64,000 bases of DNA from Chlorobium sp. GTDB lineage: Bacteria; Bacteroidota; Chlorobiia; Chlorobiales; Chlorobiaceae. The DNA is taken from the NCBI GenBank assembly GCA_028282595.1, contig JANQHQ010000003.1:1-64000 (forward strand), written 5' to 3'. Made by a program: the position numbers and the translations under genes. Below the pieces are notes generated by a model. That model ran no database searches, was not told the DNA's origin, and saw only the letters and a program-made list of their open reading frames with translations. Of the stretch, positions 33,870-43,942 are shown piece after piece. Every line of letters starts with the position of its first letter. The first letter of the stretch is position 1.

Positions 33870-35591
33870 ATGCGTACATCCGGCCAAACAATGAACGGCT
33901 CAGAAATCTTCTTCGAATGCCTGCGCCGGGAAAAGGTCGACTATATTTTCGGCTACCCGGGAGGAGCGCTTCTCAAGGTGTACGAAACCCTCTACGACGT
34001 CAAGGACATCAAGCACATACTCGTCCGGCACGAACAGGGAGCGACGCATATGGCGGAAGGTTACGCGCGGGCGACGGGCAGGCCCGGCGTCGTCCTGGTC
34101 ACTTCGGGGCCCGGGGCCACGAATACGGTCACCGGCATATCGAACGCCTACATGGACTCCTCCCCCCTGGTCGTTTTCACCGGACAGGTTCCGAGCACGC
34201 TGATCGGCAACGACGCGTTCCAGGAAGCCGACATCGTCGGCATCACCCGCCCGATAACGAAGCACAACTTTCTCGTCAAGGACGTCAAGGATCTGGCCCT
34301 GACCATCAGAAAGGCCTTTTTCCTCGCAACCCAGGGGAGGCCCGGCCCGGTTCTGGTCGATCTTCCGAAAGACGTCCTCAATTCGGAATGTGTCTTCAAC
34401 TGGCCTGAAAACGTCGAGATACGGGGCTTCAAACCGACCGTCAGGGGGCACGAGAACCAGATACGAAAAGCGGCGAAGATCATCGCGAAAGCCAAGCGCC
34501 CGCTGCTGTACGTCGGAGGAGGAGTCATCGCGGCCGACTCGGCGGAATCGCTCAGAAAACTCGCGACGAGCCAGGATATCCCGGTCACCATGACCCTGCA
34601 GGGCCTCGGCGCGTTTCCCGGCAGCCATCCCCTGAACATGGGCATGCTCGGCATGCACGGCACCTACTGGGCGAATCAGGCGGTCAACAAATGCGATCTT
34701 CTCATCGCCGTCGGCGCGCGTTTCGACGACCGCGTCACCGGAAAGATCGAGACGTTCGCCACGCACGCTTTCAAGATACATAACGACATCGACCCGACGA
34801 ATATCGACAAGAACGTCAAGGTCGACCTGCCGGTCGTCGGGGATTCCGGACATTTCCTCGAAGCCCTGCTCAAGACCCTTCCGGAAACGAGGGAGGACCG
34901 CAGCGAGTGGCTGGAACTGATCGCCGGGTGGCAGCGGCAGTGCCCCCTGACCTATGAGAACGAGAAGAGCGCCCTCAAAACGGAGTTCGTCATCGACGAG
35001 GTCTCGAAACAGACCGGGGGAAACGCCGTCGTCACGACCGACGTCGGCCAGCACCAGATGTGGACCGCGCAGTACTACAGGTTCGAACACCCCCGCTCGA
35101 TCATCACCAGCGGCGGACTCGGCACCATGGGTTACGGCCTTCCCGCGGCCATAGGAGCGACGTTCGGGGTTCAGGACCGGCCGGTCGTTCTGTTCTGCGG
35201 CGACGGCGGGTTCATGATGAACGTCCAGGAACTGGTCACGGCGGTCCACTACAAGCTGCCACTGAAAATCTTCCTGATCAACAACAACTTCCTCGGCATG
35301 GTGAGGCAGTGGCAGGAGCTTTTCCATCAGGAGAAGTACTCGTTCACCGATCTGCAGAACAGCAATCCCGACTTCCTGCGTATAGCCGAGGCGTTCGGGT
35401 GCAAGTCTCTCAGGGCGACGAACCCCGCCGAAGCGAAACAGGCCATAGCCGAAGCGCTCGCCTGCAACGACGGCCCGGTGTTCGTCGAGTTCCAGGTCAT
35501 CAAGAAAGACATGGTCTTCCCGATGGTGCCGGCGGGAGCGTCGATTTCGGAAATGCTCCTCGACAGGCTGAATCCCAAAACAATGGTTTAA
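33870..35591 (+). CDS. ilvB: Acetolactate synthase, large (catalytic) subunit
   Basis: 573 residues. It joins two pyruvates, or pyruvate and 2-ketobutyrate, with thiamine diphosphate (TPP). Features are the TPP glutamate region (VRHEQGATHMAEGYARATGRPGV), the FAD region and the TPP/Mg motif GDGGFMMNVQELVTAVHYKLPLKIFLINNN. Alternative start at the second ATG (33891). The regulatory subunit follows in the operon. Long antisense and other-frame ORFs here are shadows. Confidence 0.97.
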   Translation: MRTSGQTMNGSEIFFECLRREKVDYIFGYPGGALLKVYETLYDVKDIKHILVRHEQGATHMAEGYARATGRPGVVLVTSGPGATNTVTGISNAYMDSSPLVVFTGQVPSTLIGNDAFQEADIVGITRPITKHNFLVKDVKDLALTIRKAFFLATQGRPGPVLVDLPKDVLNSECVFNWPENVEIRGFKPTVRGHENQIRKAAKIIAKAKRPLLYVGGGVIAADSAESLRKLATSQDIPVTMTLQGLGAFPGSHPLNMGMLGMHGTYWANQAVNKCDLLIAVGARFDDRVTGKIETFATHAFKIHNDIDPTNIDKNVKVDLPVVGDSGHFLEALLKTLPETREDRSEWLELIAGWQRQCPLTYENEKSALKTEFVIDEVSKQTGGNAVVTTDVGQHQMWTAQYYRFEHPRSIITSGGLGTMGYGLPAAIGATFGVQDRPVVLFCGDGGFMMNVQELVTAVHYKLPLKIFLINNNFLGMVRQWQELFHQEKYSFTDLQNSNPDFLRIAEAFGCKSLRATNPAEAKQAIAEALACNDGPVFVEFQVIKKDMVFPMVPAGASISEMLLDRLNPKTMV

Positions 35592-35599
35592 CCGCAACT

Positions 35600-36079
35600 A
35601 TGAAACATACCATATCCGTTCTGGTCGAAAACAAGTTCGGCACATTGAACAGGGTCGCGGCCATGTTCAGCGCCCGGGGTTTCAACCTCGAAAGCATCTC
35701 GATCGGAGAGACAGAGGACAGGGAGATCTCCCGCATGACCATCGTCACGAGAGGAGACGACCGGATCATCAGCCAGATCCTCAAGCAGCTCAACCGGCTC
35801 ATCGACACCATCAAGGTCAACGATCTGACCCACAAGCCGCACATGGCCCGGGAACTGCTCTTGATGCGCCTGAAACTCGACCGGTCCTCGCAACGCGAGA
35901 TTTTCGAACTGATCAACGTTTTTAAGGGAAAAACCGTGGATATCAAGCAAAAATCAATTACTATTGAGGTCATCGGTACGCCGGACAAGATCAACACCGC
36001 CATTGACCTGTTCAGGCCCTTCGGAATCAAGGAAATAGCACGCTCCGGCACAGTGGCGCTCCACCGTGGCGAGGGTTGA
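35600..36079 (+). CDS. ilvN: Acetolactate synthase, small (regulatory) subunit
   Basis: 159 residues from the ATG at 35600, 8 bases after ilvB. The ACT domain is in KHTISVLVENKFGTLNRVAAMFSARGFNLESISIGETEDREISRMTIV (residues about 2-50), and the second conserved half in GKTVDIKQKSITIEVIGTPDKINTAIDLFRPFGIKEIARSGTVALHRG. It binds valine and gives feedback control of the catalytic subunit. The equivalent gene is called ilvH in some organisms. Confidence 0.95.
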   Translation: MKHTISVLVENKFGTLNRVAAMFSARGFNLESISIGETEDREISRMTIVTRGDDRIISQILKQLNRLIDTIKVNDLTHKPHMARELLLMRLKLDRSSQREIFELINVFKGKTVDIKQKSITIEVIGTPDKINTAIDLFRPFGIKEIARSGTVALHRGEG

Positions 36080-36132
36080 GCTTTTCTTTTTTCATTATTT
36101 TTCCATCATTCATTCAAAACATACAGAGCCAC

Positions 36133-37125
36133 ATGAACGTTTACTATGATCAGGACGCCGACCTGAAGTATCTGCAGGGCAAAAACATCGCGGTGCTCGG
36201 CTACGGCAGCCAGGGTCACGCTCACGCCCTGAACCTGAAGGACAGCGGACTGAACGTCTGCGTCGGCCTCCACGCCGACAGCTCTTCGTGCGCCAAAGCC
36301 AGGGAAGCGGGTCTCGAGGTCAACACCGTCGCCGATGCCGTGGCGTGGGCCGATATCGTCATGATCCTTCTCCCGGACCAGTACCAGAAAGCCATTTACG
36401 AGGAGGAGATAAAGCCGAACCTGCGCGAGGGGAACACGCTGGCGTTCGCTCACGGGTTCAACATCCACTACCGGCAGATCGTGCCGCCCGAAACCGTGAA
36501 CGTCATCATGATCGCCCCGAAAAGTCCGGGACATCTCGTCCGCCGCACCTTCACGCAGGGCAACGGAGTCCCCTGCCTGATCGCCGTTCACCAGGACCAC
36601 ACCGGCGAAGCGAAACAAGAGGCCCTGGCATGGGCGAAAGGCCTCGGAGGCACCAAGGCCGGCGTTATCGAAACCACGATCAAGGACGAAACGGAGACCG
36701 ACCTCTTCGGCGAACAGGCGGTGCTGTGCGGCGGTTCGGCCGAGCTCATCAAGGCGGGCTTCGAAACCCTCGTCGAGGCCGGATACCCGGCGGAGCTCGC
36801 CTACTTCGAGTGTATGCACGAACTGAAACTGATCGTGGACCTCTACTACGAAGGCGGCCTTTCGCGCATGAACTACTCGGTCAGCGACACCGCCGAATAC
36901 GGCGGCATGACCCGAGGCCCGAGAGTGGTCACTCCCGCCGTCAAGGAGGAGATGAAAAAAATCCTCAGGGAGGTCCAGGACGGAAGTTTCGCGAAGGAGT
37001 TCATCGACGAATGCAATGCGGGATACCCGAAAATGAAACATCTCCGCGAATCGAACGCCAACCATCCCATCGAGAAGGTAGGCGCGAAACTTCGCGACAT
37101 GATGAGCTGGCTTCTGAAAAAATAA
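36133..37125 (+). CDS. ilvC: Ketol-acid reductoisomerase
   Basis: 330 residues from the ATG at 36133 (the family start NVYYDQDADLKYLQGKNIAVLGYGSQGHAHALNL). The Rossmann motif GYGSQGHAHA, the metal-binding acidic helix (DLFGEQAVLCGG) and the YFECMHELKLIVDLYYEGG stretch are present, so this is the short class I form. It carries out isomerisation and NADPH reduction to dihydroxy acids. It lies 53 bases after ilvN. Confidence 0.97.
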   Translation: MNVYYDQDADLKYLQGKNIAVLGYGSQGHAHALNLKDSGLNVCVGLHADSSSCAKAREAGLEVNTVADAVAWADIVMILLPDQYQKAIYEEEIKPNLREGNTLAFAHGFNIHYRQIVPPETVNVIMIAPKSPGHLVRRTFTQGNGVPCLIAVHQDHTGEAKQEALAWAKGLGGTKAGVIETTIKDETETDLFGEQAVLCGGSAELIKAGFETLVEAGYPAELAYFECMHELKLIVDLYYEGGLSRMNYSVSDTAEYGGMTRGPRVVTPAVKEEMKKILREVQDGSFAKEFIDECNAGYPKMKHLRESNANHPIEKVGAKLRDMMSWLLKK

Positions 37126-37135
37126 ACCCGGACGA

Positions 37136-38197
37136 ATGTTTACCATTGTTTCACTACCCGGCGACGGCATCGGACCGGAGGTCGTCGCCGGAGCGACACG
37201 GGTCATCCAGGCCCTGGCCGAAAAGCATGATCTGGAGTTCTCCATCGAGGAACATCCCTTCGGCGGCGCGTCCTACGACGCGCACGGCGAAATGCTGACC
37301 GCCGAAACCCTCGAAGCCTGCAAGGAGTGCGACGCGGTGCTGCTCGGAGCCGTGGGGGGTCCGAAATGGGAAAACCTCCCTCACGACAAAAAGCCCGAAG
37401 CCGCTCTTCTGAAGCTCCGCAAGGAACTCGGACTGTTCGCGAACTTCCGCCCGGCAAAGGTCTACGACGCTCTCGTCGACGCCTCGTCGCTCAAGCCGGA
37501 AATCCTTTCCGGGACCGACTTCACGGTCATCAGGGAGCTGACGGGCGGCATCTACTTCGGACAGCCCAGGGGATACGACGAATCGAAAGGCTGGAACACC
37601 ATGGTCTACGAACGGCACGAGGTGGAACGAATCGTCCGCCTGGCTTTCGACGCGGCAATGAAGCGCAAGAAGCGGCTGGTCTCGATCGACAAGGCCAACG
37701 TCCTTGAATGCTCACAGTTCTGGCGGAACATCGTGCACGAAATCCACAAGGATTTCCCGGAAGTGGAACTCCAGGACATGTACGTCGACAACGCCGCCAT
37801 GCAGATCGTGCGCGATCCGAAACAGTTCGACGTCATCGTGACCAAGAACCTTTTCGGCGACATTCTCAGCGACATCTCCGGCATGATCACCGGCAGCCTC
37901 GGCATGCTGCCTTCCGCGAGCATCGGCACGATCCACGCCCTTTACGAACCGATTCACGGGAGCGCGCCGGACATAGCCGGCCAGAACAAGGCCAACCCGA
38001 TAGCGACCATCGCCTCGGTGGCCATGATGTTCGAGCACTCTTTCTGCATGAAAAACATCAAAGAAGAGATCTACGCGGCCATCGAAAAAACTCTCTCGGA
38101 AGGGTTCCGGACGGTGGACATCGCCAATCCGGGCGACCGGGTCGTCTCGACGACCGCGATAACCGATGCGATCATCTCGAACCTGAAAGCATCATAA
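37136..38197 (+). CDS. leuB: 3-isopropylmalate dehydrogenase
   Basis: 353 residues. LeuB oxidises and decarboxylates 3-isopropylmalate with NAD. Motifs are SLPGDGIGPEVVAGATRVIQ at the start, GGPKWENLP, the substrate-binding RKELGLFANFRP, and VTKNLFGDILSDISGMITGSLGMLPSASIG, with YEPIHGSAPDIAGQNKANPIATI near the end. It lies 10 bases after ilvC. The gene order B-A-C-D differs from the leuABCD order of enterics. Confidence 0.96.
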   Translation: MFTIVSLPGDGIGPEVVAGATRVIQALAEKHDLEFSIEEHPFGGASYDAHGEMLTAETLEACKECDAVLLGAVGGPKWENLPHDKKPEAALLKLRKELGLFANFRPAKVYDALVDASSLKPEILSGTDFTVIRELTGGIYFGQPRGYDESKGWNTMVYERHEVERIVRLAFDAAMKRKKRLVSIDKANVLECSQFWRNIVHEIHKDFPEVELQDMYVDNAAMQIVRDPKQFDVIVTKNLFGDILSDISGMITGSLGMLPSASIGTIHALYEPIHGSAPDIAGQNKANPIATIASVAMMFEHSFCMKNIKEEIYAAIEKTLSEGFRTVDIANPGDRVVSTTAITDAIISNLKAS

Positions 38198-38215
38198 CCG
38201 GACGGTGGACAAGAG

Positions 38216-39784
38216 GTGAAAGAGAAGGTTCTGATTTTCGACACGACGCTCCGCGACGGTGAGCAGTCGCCGGGAGCATCCCTGAACGTTCAGGAAAAGG
38301 TGGAGATCGCCCGGCAGCTCGAAAAGCTCAACGTCGATATCATCGAAGCGGGTTTTCCCGCCTCGTCGCCGCTGCAGTTCGACGCCGTGCGCCAGATCGG
38401 AGAAGAGTCCGGCAAAATCGTCGCGGGCCTCTGCCGCTCCGTTGAAGGCGATATCCGGAGTGCTCACGAAGCGCTCCGAAACGCCGCGCACCCGAGAATC
38501 CACACCTTCGTCAGCACGTCCGATATCCACATCATGGGCAAGTTCGGCCATGAACGTTACGGCCGCAGCCTCGACGAAAAGCGGCGAACCATCCTGAACA
38601 TGGCGGTCGACGCGGTGCGCTTCGCCAGAACCTTTACCGGCGACGTCGAGTTTTCGGCCGAAGACGCCGGCAGAACCGACCCGTCCTACCTGGCCGAAAT
38701 CATCGAAGCCGTGATCGACGCCGGTGCGACGACGGTCAACATTCCGGACACCACGGGTTACACCTGGCCTTCGGAGTTCGGCAGGAAGATCGCCGGGCTG
38801 AAACAGCGGGTGGCGAACATCGACCGCGCGACGATCAGCGTCCACTGCCACAACGACCTCGGCCTCGCGGTGGCCAACACGCTCAGCGCCATAGAGAACG
38901 GCGCGCGGCAGGCGGAGTGCTCGATGAACGGTATCGGGGAACGCGCCGGAAACGCCTCCCTCGAGGAGATCGTCATGGCGCTGAAGGTCCGCAGCGACCT
39001 GCATGGCTACCACACCGACATCGCGACGGAGGAGATCTACAACACGAGCCGCATGGTCTCCTCGTTCACCGGCCTCGTGATTCAGCCGAACAAGGCGATT
39101 GTCGGAGACAACGCCTTTTCGCACGAGTCGGGGATCCACCAGGACGGCATGCTGAAGAACCGCCAGACCTACGAGGTCATGACCCCGCAATCGGTCGGCG
39201 TTCCCGAGACCAGCATCGTGCTGGGACGCCATTCCGGAAAGCACGGTCTGCAGGCCCGGCTCGAATCGCTCGGCTACAGCGTCTCGGGCGAGGAACTCGA
39301 AAACGTCTACCAACGTTTTCTTTCGGTCGCCGACAAGAAAAAGGAGGTTTACGACGACGACCTCAGAGTGCTCATGGGAGACGAACTGAGCCGTCCGCAG
39401 GATGCTATAGAACTGGACTACCTGCATGTCAACAGCGGAACGGCGTCCATTCCCACGGCCACCGTGCGCATCCGGTCGAAAGAGAACACCTACGAGGAAT
39501 CCTCCACCGGAGACGGTCCCGTGGACGCATGCTTCAAGGCTATCGAACGCGCACTGGACCTCGGTTCGCTCGTCAACTCGTACTCCGTCCGCTCCACGAC
39601 GGCCGGAAGGCAGGCGCTCGGGGAAGCGACCGTGAGAATAGAGGACGAAGGAAGGTTCCATACGGGACGGGGCGTCTCGACCGACATCATAGAAGCAAGC
39701 GCGAAAGCCTATCTGCAGGCCCTCAGCCTCCGCGAGGAAGCCCGGTCCGGCGGAAACGACAACAGAATCAATAACGGTATATAG
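38216..39784 (+). CDS. leuA: 2-isopropylmalate synthase
   Basis: 522 residues starting from GTG at 38216. The HMGL/DRE-TIM catalytic domain (residues about 3-270) has LIFDTTLRDGEQSPGASLN and CHNDLGLAVANTLSAIENGARQAECSMNGIGERAGNA. The C-terminal LeuA regulatory domain (about 385-520) is seen in DACFKAIERALDLGSLVNSYSVRSTTAGRQALGEATVRI, which binds leucine for feedback. It condenses acetyl-CoA with 2-ketoisovalerate, the committed step of leucine synthesis. It lies 18 bases after leuB. Confidence 0.96.
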   Translation: MKEKVLIFDTTLRDGEQSPGASLNVQEKVEIARQLEKLNVDIIEAGFPASSPLQFDAVRQIGEESGKIVAGLCRSVEGDIRSAHEALRNAAHPRIHTFVSTSDIHIMGKFGHERYGRSLDEKRRTILNMAVDAVRFARTFTGDVEFSAEDAGRTDPSYLAEIIEAVIDAGATTVNIPDTTGYTWPSEFGRKIAGLKQRVANIDRATISVHCHNDLGLAVANTLSAIENGARQAECSMNGIGERAGNASLEEIVMALKVRSDLHGYHTDIATEEIYNTSRMVSSFTGLVIQPNKAIVGDNAFSHESGIHQDGMLKNRQTYEVMTPQSVGVPETSIVLGRHSGKHGLQARLESLGYSVSGEELENVYQRFLSVADKKKEVYDDDLRVLMGDELSRPQDAIELDYLHVNSGTASIPTATVRIRSKENTYEESSTGDGPVDACFKAIERALDLGSLVNSYSVRSTTAGRQALGEATVRIEDEGRFHTGRGVSTDIIEASAKAYLQALSLREEARSGGNDNRINNGI

Positions 39785-39791
39785 GAGTTAC

Positions 39792-41090
39792 ATGGCACAG
39801 ACCATAACGCAGAAAATTCTCGCCAGGGCGGCAAACCGCGAGTTCGTCAAAACGGGCGAAAGCGTCTGGCTCAACGTCGATATCCTGCTGACCCACGACG
39901 TGTGCGGCCCGCCGACATTCGACATCTTCAGGGAAAAGTTCGGTCCGGATGCGAAGGTATGGAACCCGGAAAAGGTGGTCGTTCTTCCCGATCACTACAT
40001 CTTCACCGAGAACGAGCACGCGAAACGCAACATCGATCTCCTCAGGAAGTTCGCCGCCGAGCAGAACCTCCCGAACTACTACGATGTCGGATCGGAACGC
40101 TACAAGGGGGTCTGCCATGTCGCCCTTGCCGAAGAGGGTTACAACATTCCCGGAACGGTCCTTTTCGGCACCGACTCCCACACCTGCACGTCGGGAGCCT
40201 TCGGCATGTTCGGCACCGGCATCGGCAATACCGACGCGGCCTTCATTCTCGGTACCGGGAAACTCTGGGAAAAGGTTCCGGAATCGATGAAATTCGTTTT
40301 CAACGGTGAAATGCCGGACTATCTCACGGCCAAGGACCTCATCCTGCAGATACTCGGCGACATCGGCACCGACGGAGCGACCTACCGGGCCATGGAGTTC
40401 GACGGCCAGGCGGTCTACTCGCTTCCGGTCGAGGAGCGCATGACCCTGACGAACATGGCTATCGAAGCCGGCGGCATGAACGGTATCATCGCGGCCGACT
40501 CCGTGACGGAAGCCTACGTCCGGGAGAGGACCGACAAGCCCTACGAAGTTTTCACCAGCGATCCCGACGCCGTCTACCACAGCGTCTACCGTTACGACGC
40601 CTCGAAGCTGGAGCCGGTGGTCGCGATGCCGCACAGTCCCGACAACCGTGCAACCGTTCGCAGCGTGAAAGGGACCAGAATCACCAAGTCCTACATCGGC
40701 TCCTGCACCGGCGGCAAGCTGAGCGACTTCGTGATGGCCGCGAGAATCCTCAAGGGTTCCACCGTGGCCATCCCCACGAGCATCGTCCCCGCGACCTCCG
40801 AAGTGGACGCGAGCCTCGACACCGAACACTACGACGGACAGCCGATCCGACGGATCCTCCAGGACGCCGGCTGCATCATCGGTCCGCCCTCCTGCGCGGC
40901 CTGTCTCGGCGGACCGCAGGACACGTTCGGCCGCTCGGAAGACGACGACCTCGTCGTCTCGACAACGAACAGGAACTTCCCCGGCCGCATGGGCAGCAAG
41001 AGAGCCGGCGTCTGCCTGGCTTCGCCGCTGACAGCCGCCGCGTCCGCCCTGACGGGCGAACTGACCGATCCCAGGGAATTTATGCGATAA
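39792..41090 (+). CDS. leuC: 3-isopropylmalate dehydratase, large subunit
   Basis: 432 residues, the aconitase-family large subunit of isopropylmalate isomerase. Iron-sulfur ligands are in GTDSHTCTSGAFGMFGTG and GPPSCAACLGGP, with SYIGSCTGGKLSDFVMAARIL between. The length (about 430, not about 470) and sequence place it in the shorter archaeal/homoaconitase-like class rather than the E. coli class. Partner of LeuD, 29 bases downstream. Starts 7 bases after leuA, with GGAG in TAGGAGTTAC. Confidence 0.95.
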   Translation: MAQTITQKILARAANREFVKTGESVWLNVDILLTHDVCGPPTFDIFREKFGPDAKVWNPEKVVVLPDHYIFTENEHAKRNIDLLRKFAAEQNLPNYYDVGSERYKGVCHVALAEEGYNIPGTVLFGTDSHTCTSGAFGMFGTGIGNTDAAFILGTGKLWEKVPESMKFVFNGEMPDYLTAKDLILQILGDIGTDGATYRAMEFDGQAVYSLPVEERMTLTNMAIEAGGMNGIIAADSVTEAYVRERTDKPYEVFTSDPDAVYHSVYRYDASKLEPVVAMPHSPDNRATVRSVKGTRITKSYIGSCTGGKLSDFVMAARILKGSTVAIPTSIVPATSEVDASLDTEHYDGQPIRRILQDAGCIIGPPSCAACLGGPQDTFGRSEDDDLVVSTTNRNFPGRMGSKRAGVCLASPLTAAASALTGELTDPREFMR

Positions 41091-41119
41091 AACGTCTGTA
41101 ACCAGAAGGACCATCGATC

Positions 41120-41680
41120 ATGGAAAGCATCATAGAAGGCAGGGCCTACGTTCTGGGTAAGAACATCGACACCGACCAGATCATCCCGGCCGAGCATCTC
41201 GTCTACAGCCTCTCGGACCCGGAAGAGGTAAAGCTTTACGGCAAGTACGCGCTCTCCGGGGTACCCCCGGCCGAAGGGGGCCTGCCCGAAGGCGACATTC
41301 CCTTCGTGGAAGAGGGTCGTTTCGAATCGGACTACGCGATCATCGTCGCAGGCCCGAATTTCGGATGCGGTTCCTCCCGCGAACACGCGCCGTTCGCCCT
41401 GCAGACCGCCGGAGCGAAGGCGATCGTGGCGGAATCCTACGCCAGGATCTTCTATCGCAACTGCGTGGACGGGGGATTCGTGATCCCCTACGAAACCGCG
41501 GAGCAGCTCAACAGGACCGTGAAAACCGGAGACGAGCTCCGGATCGACATCGACAGGAACACGATCACGAACCGGACCCGCATGACAACATACGAGCTGA
41601 AACCGCTCGGGGACGTCTTCGACATCGTCAAGGCGGGAGGCATCTTCGCTTACGCACGACAGGAAAATCTAATGGCCTGA
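41120..41680 (+). CDS. leuD: 3-isopropylmalate dehydratase, small subunit
   Basis: 186 residues. The swivelling domain has GKNIDTDQIIPAEHLVY and GPNFGCGSSREHAPFALQTAGAKAIVAESYARIFYRNCVDGGFVIP, all characteristic. It moves the hydroxyl from C2 to C3 of isopropylmalate together with LeuC. The length is a little greater than the archaeal short form, with an insert PEEVKLYGKYALSGVPPAEGG. It is followed after 10 bases by cimA. Confidence 0.95.
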   Translation: MESIIEGRAYVLGKNIDTDQIIPAEHLVYSLSDPEEVKLYGKYALSGVPPAEGGLPEGDIPFVEEGRFESDYAIIVAGPNFGCGSSREHAPFALQTAGAKAIVAESYARIFYRNCVDGGFVIPYETAEQLNRTVKTGDELRIDIDRNTITNRTRMTTYELKPLGDVFDIVKAGGIFAYARQENLMA

Positions 41681-41690
41681 GACCAAGCCC

Positions 41691-43298
41691 ATGAAGAAGA
41701 GAAGCGCCATCGAACTCTATGACACCACGCTCCGGGACGGAACCCAGGGAGAGAAAATCAACCTTTCCGTTCAGGACAAGCTGCTGATCACGGAAAAACT
41801 CGACGAGTTCGGTGCGGACTATATCGAAGGCGGCTGGCCCAGCAGCAACCCGAAGGACGAGGAGTTTTTCAGAAGGGTGCTGCACCTGCGGCTCCACAAC
41901 GCCAAAATCGCGGCTTTCGGTTCGACCGCGCGCAAGCCGGATGCGGTCGCAAGCGACCCGAACATCGTCGGACTGCTCAGATCGGAAACGCCGGTCATCA
42001 CCATTTTCGGCAAAACCTGGAAAGCTCACTCGTCCAAAGGACTCGGGCTGGAAGACGAGGAAAACGCCGACCTGATCTTCAAGTCGGTCCGTCACCTCAA
42101 AGAAGAAGGACGGGAGGTGCTTTTCGACGCGGAACACTTTTTCGACGGCTACAAGGACAATCCTGCCTTCGCCATGAGAATGCTGCTTGCAGCCGAGGAA
42201 GCCGGCGCCGACCGGCTGGTGCTCTGCGACACCAACGGCGGATTGCTTCCGCACGAGGTCTACGAAATCGTACGGCAGGTCTCCTCGTCCAGCAGCACAC
42301 CGCTCGGCATCCACACGCACAACGACGGGGATCTCGCCGTGGCCAACGCTCTTGCCGGCCTGAGAGCGGGAGCCATGCACGTGCAGGGTACGGTCAACGG
42401 CATCGGCGAACGGTGCGGCAATGCCAACCTCATCAGCATCATTCCGAACGTCATACTGAAACTCGACGGACGCTTTCATCACAAGCTGCAGTTGAAGCAG
42501 TTGACCTCGCTCTCGAAATTCGTCTACGAGCTTCTCAACTTCCCTCCCGACAACCGTGCGCCGTTCGTCGGCAAGTCGGCGTTCGCCCACAAAGGGGGCA
42601 TTCATGTCAGCGCGGTCATGAAGGAGAGCTCGCTTTACGAGCACATTTCGCCCGAGACGGTCGGCAACAAGCAGAGGGTTCTGGTGTCCGAACTCGCCGG
42701 TCAGAGCAATATCCGCTACAAGGCCACCGAGCTCGGCATCGAACTGCCGGAAAGCGGCGAGTTGCTCAAAAACATCGTTCAGCGGATCAAGAAACTCGAA
42801 TACGAGGGGTTCCAGTTCGATGTCGCGGAGGCGTCGTTCGAACTGCTCCTGCGGCATGAAATGGGTCAGTTCGAGCCCTACTTCGAAGTTCTCGAATCCA
42901 AGGTGCACATCGAATCCGGCAAAAACCGGGAGCCCGTGGACCAGGCGGTTCTGAAGGTCGAAGTGAACGACGAAATCGAAATGACGGCCGCCGACGGCGA
43001 CGGTCCGGTCAACGCTCTCGACAAGGCTTTGCGCAAGGCGCTCCGCAGCTTCTACCCCTCGATCCGCACCATAAGCCTCGTCGATTACAAGGTACGCGTG
43101 CTCGAGGAAAAACGGGGAACCAGCGCAAAAGTGCGCGTCCTGATCGAAACCAGCGACGGCCGTTCGACCTGGTCGACCGTGGGCGTCTCGACGAACATCA
43201 TCGACGCGAGCCTCCAGGCGCTCAACGACAGCATCAACTACCATCTGTTCCACACGAAGGCCGTCCCCTGCGCGGAACCCCGGATCGCCATGGAATAA
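41691..43298 (+). CDS. cimA: (R)-citramalate synthase
   Basis: 535 residues. It condenses pyruvate and acetyl-CoA to citramalate, which LeuCD and LeuB then turn into 2-ketobutyrate, so isoleucine can be made without threonine deaminase. It starts AIELYDTTLRDGTQGEKINLSVQDKL, has HTHNDGDLAVANALAGLRAGAMHVQGTVNGIGERCGNANL and ends with a LeuA regulatory domain (VNALDKALRKALRSFYPSIRTISLVDYKVRVL). No ilvA was found in the window. Clustering with leuBACD fits, since those enzymes are shared. Last clear gene of the operon. Confidence 0.94.
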   Translation: MKKRSAIELYDTTLRDGTQGEKINLSVQDKLLITEKLDEFGADYIEGGWPSSNPKDEEFFRRVLHLRLHNAKIAAFGSTARKPDAVASDPNIVGLLRSETPVITIFGKTWKAHSSKGLGLEDEENADLIFKSVRHLKEEGREVLFDAEHFFDGYKDNPAFAMRMLLAAEEAGADRLVLCDTNGGLLPHEVYEIVRQVSSSSSTPLGIHTHNDGDLAVANALAGLRAGAMHVQGTVNGIGERCGNANLISIIPNVILKLDGRFHHKLQLKQLTSLSKFVYELLNFPPDNRAPFVGKSAFAHKGGIHVSAVMKESSLYEHISPETVGNKQRVLVSELAGQSNIRYKATELGIELPESGELLKNIVQRIKKLEYEGFQFDVAEASFELLLRHEMGQFEPYFEVLESKVHIESGKNREPVDQAVLKVEVNDEIEMTAADGDGPVNALDKALRKALRSFYPSIRTISLVDYKVRVLEEKRGTSAKVRVLIETSDGRSTWSTVGVSTNIIDASLQALNDSINYHLFHTKAVPCAEPRIAME

Positions 43299-43347
43299 AG
43301 CGGAAAACAACGCCCGACCGTCCGCGGAGACTTAACGAGCAACGCAT

Positions 43348-43911
43348 ATGCCCGAACGCAACAAAGTGCTCTACATCGATGTCGAGACGACCGGGATCGA
43401 CCCCGGACGGCACGGTATCATACAGATCGGGGCGATCGTGGAAATCTCCGGCCTCGTCGCCGGCGAGCTGGACCTGAAATGCGCTCCTCACGACGGCGCA
43501 ACGCTGGACGACGAAGCCCTGCTCGTCACCGGAACGGACCGGGAAGAGCTTGCGAGAAGAATGAGCAGCCGCGACGCCTTCGATGCGTTCAGGGAATTTC
43601 TGGGACAGTACGTCGAACCCTACGACCGCAACGACAAGTGCTATCCCGCGGGATATAACGTTCACTTCGATCTCGATTTCGTGCAGCGCTGGTTCCGCCT
43701 GCACGGCGACCGTTACGGCCTCGGATCGTACGTCAACTGGAAGCGTCTCGATCCGCTGCCGCTCCTGTTCATGAAAGACTTCACCGGCGCGCTCAGGCTG
43801 CCGGACTACAAACTCGAAACCGTCTGCCGCCATTTCGGCATCGAGATCCGGGCGCACGACGCCCTCTCGGACATCCGCGCGACGCGCCAGCTCCTCTCCA
43901 GACTGCTCTGA
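43348..43911 (+). CDS. DEDDh 3'-5' exonuclease (DnaQ/RNase T-like)
   Basis: 187 residues. Exonuclease motifs are visible: YIDVETTGIDPGRHGIIQIGAI (Asp and Glu of motif I), YNVHFDLDFVQRWF (motif II Asp) and HDALSDIRATRQL (His and Asp of motif III), all conserved. It would remove nucleotides from the 3' end of DNA or RNA; whether it acts in proofreading, repair or RNA trimming cannot be told. It follows cimA after 49 bases in the same direction and could be co-transcribed or separate. It is convergent with mgsA. Confidence 0.88.
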   Translation: MPERNKVLYIDVETTGIDPGRHGIIQIGAIVEISGLVAGELDLKCAPHDGATLDDEALLVTGTDREELARRMSSRDAFDAFREFLGQYVEPYDRNDKCYPAGYNVHFDLDFVQRWFRLHGDRYGLGSYVNWKRLDPLPLLFMKDFTGALRLPDYKLETVCRHFGIEIRAHDALSDIRATRQLLSRLL

Positions 43912-43942
43912 CACTCGAAAACGCCCCTTTTCCGGGCCTTTT

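Noticed and set aside
33900..35597. 565-codon minus-strand ORF opposite ilvB
   Set aside because: Shadow of ilvB; the product is rich in Arg/Val/Asp without any motif. The same holds for the long ORFs opposite dnaK, ilvD, leuA and leuC.
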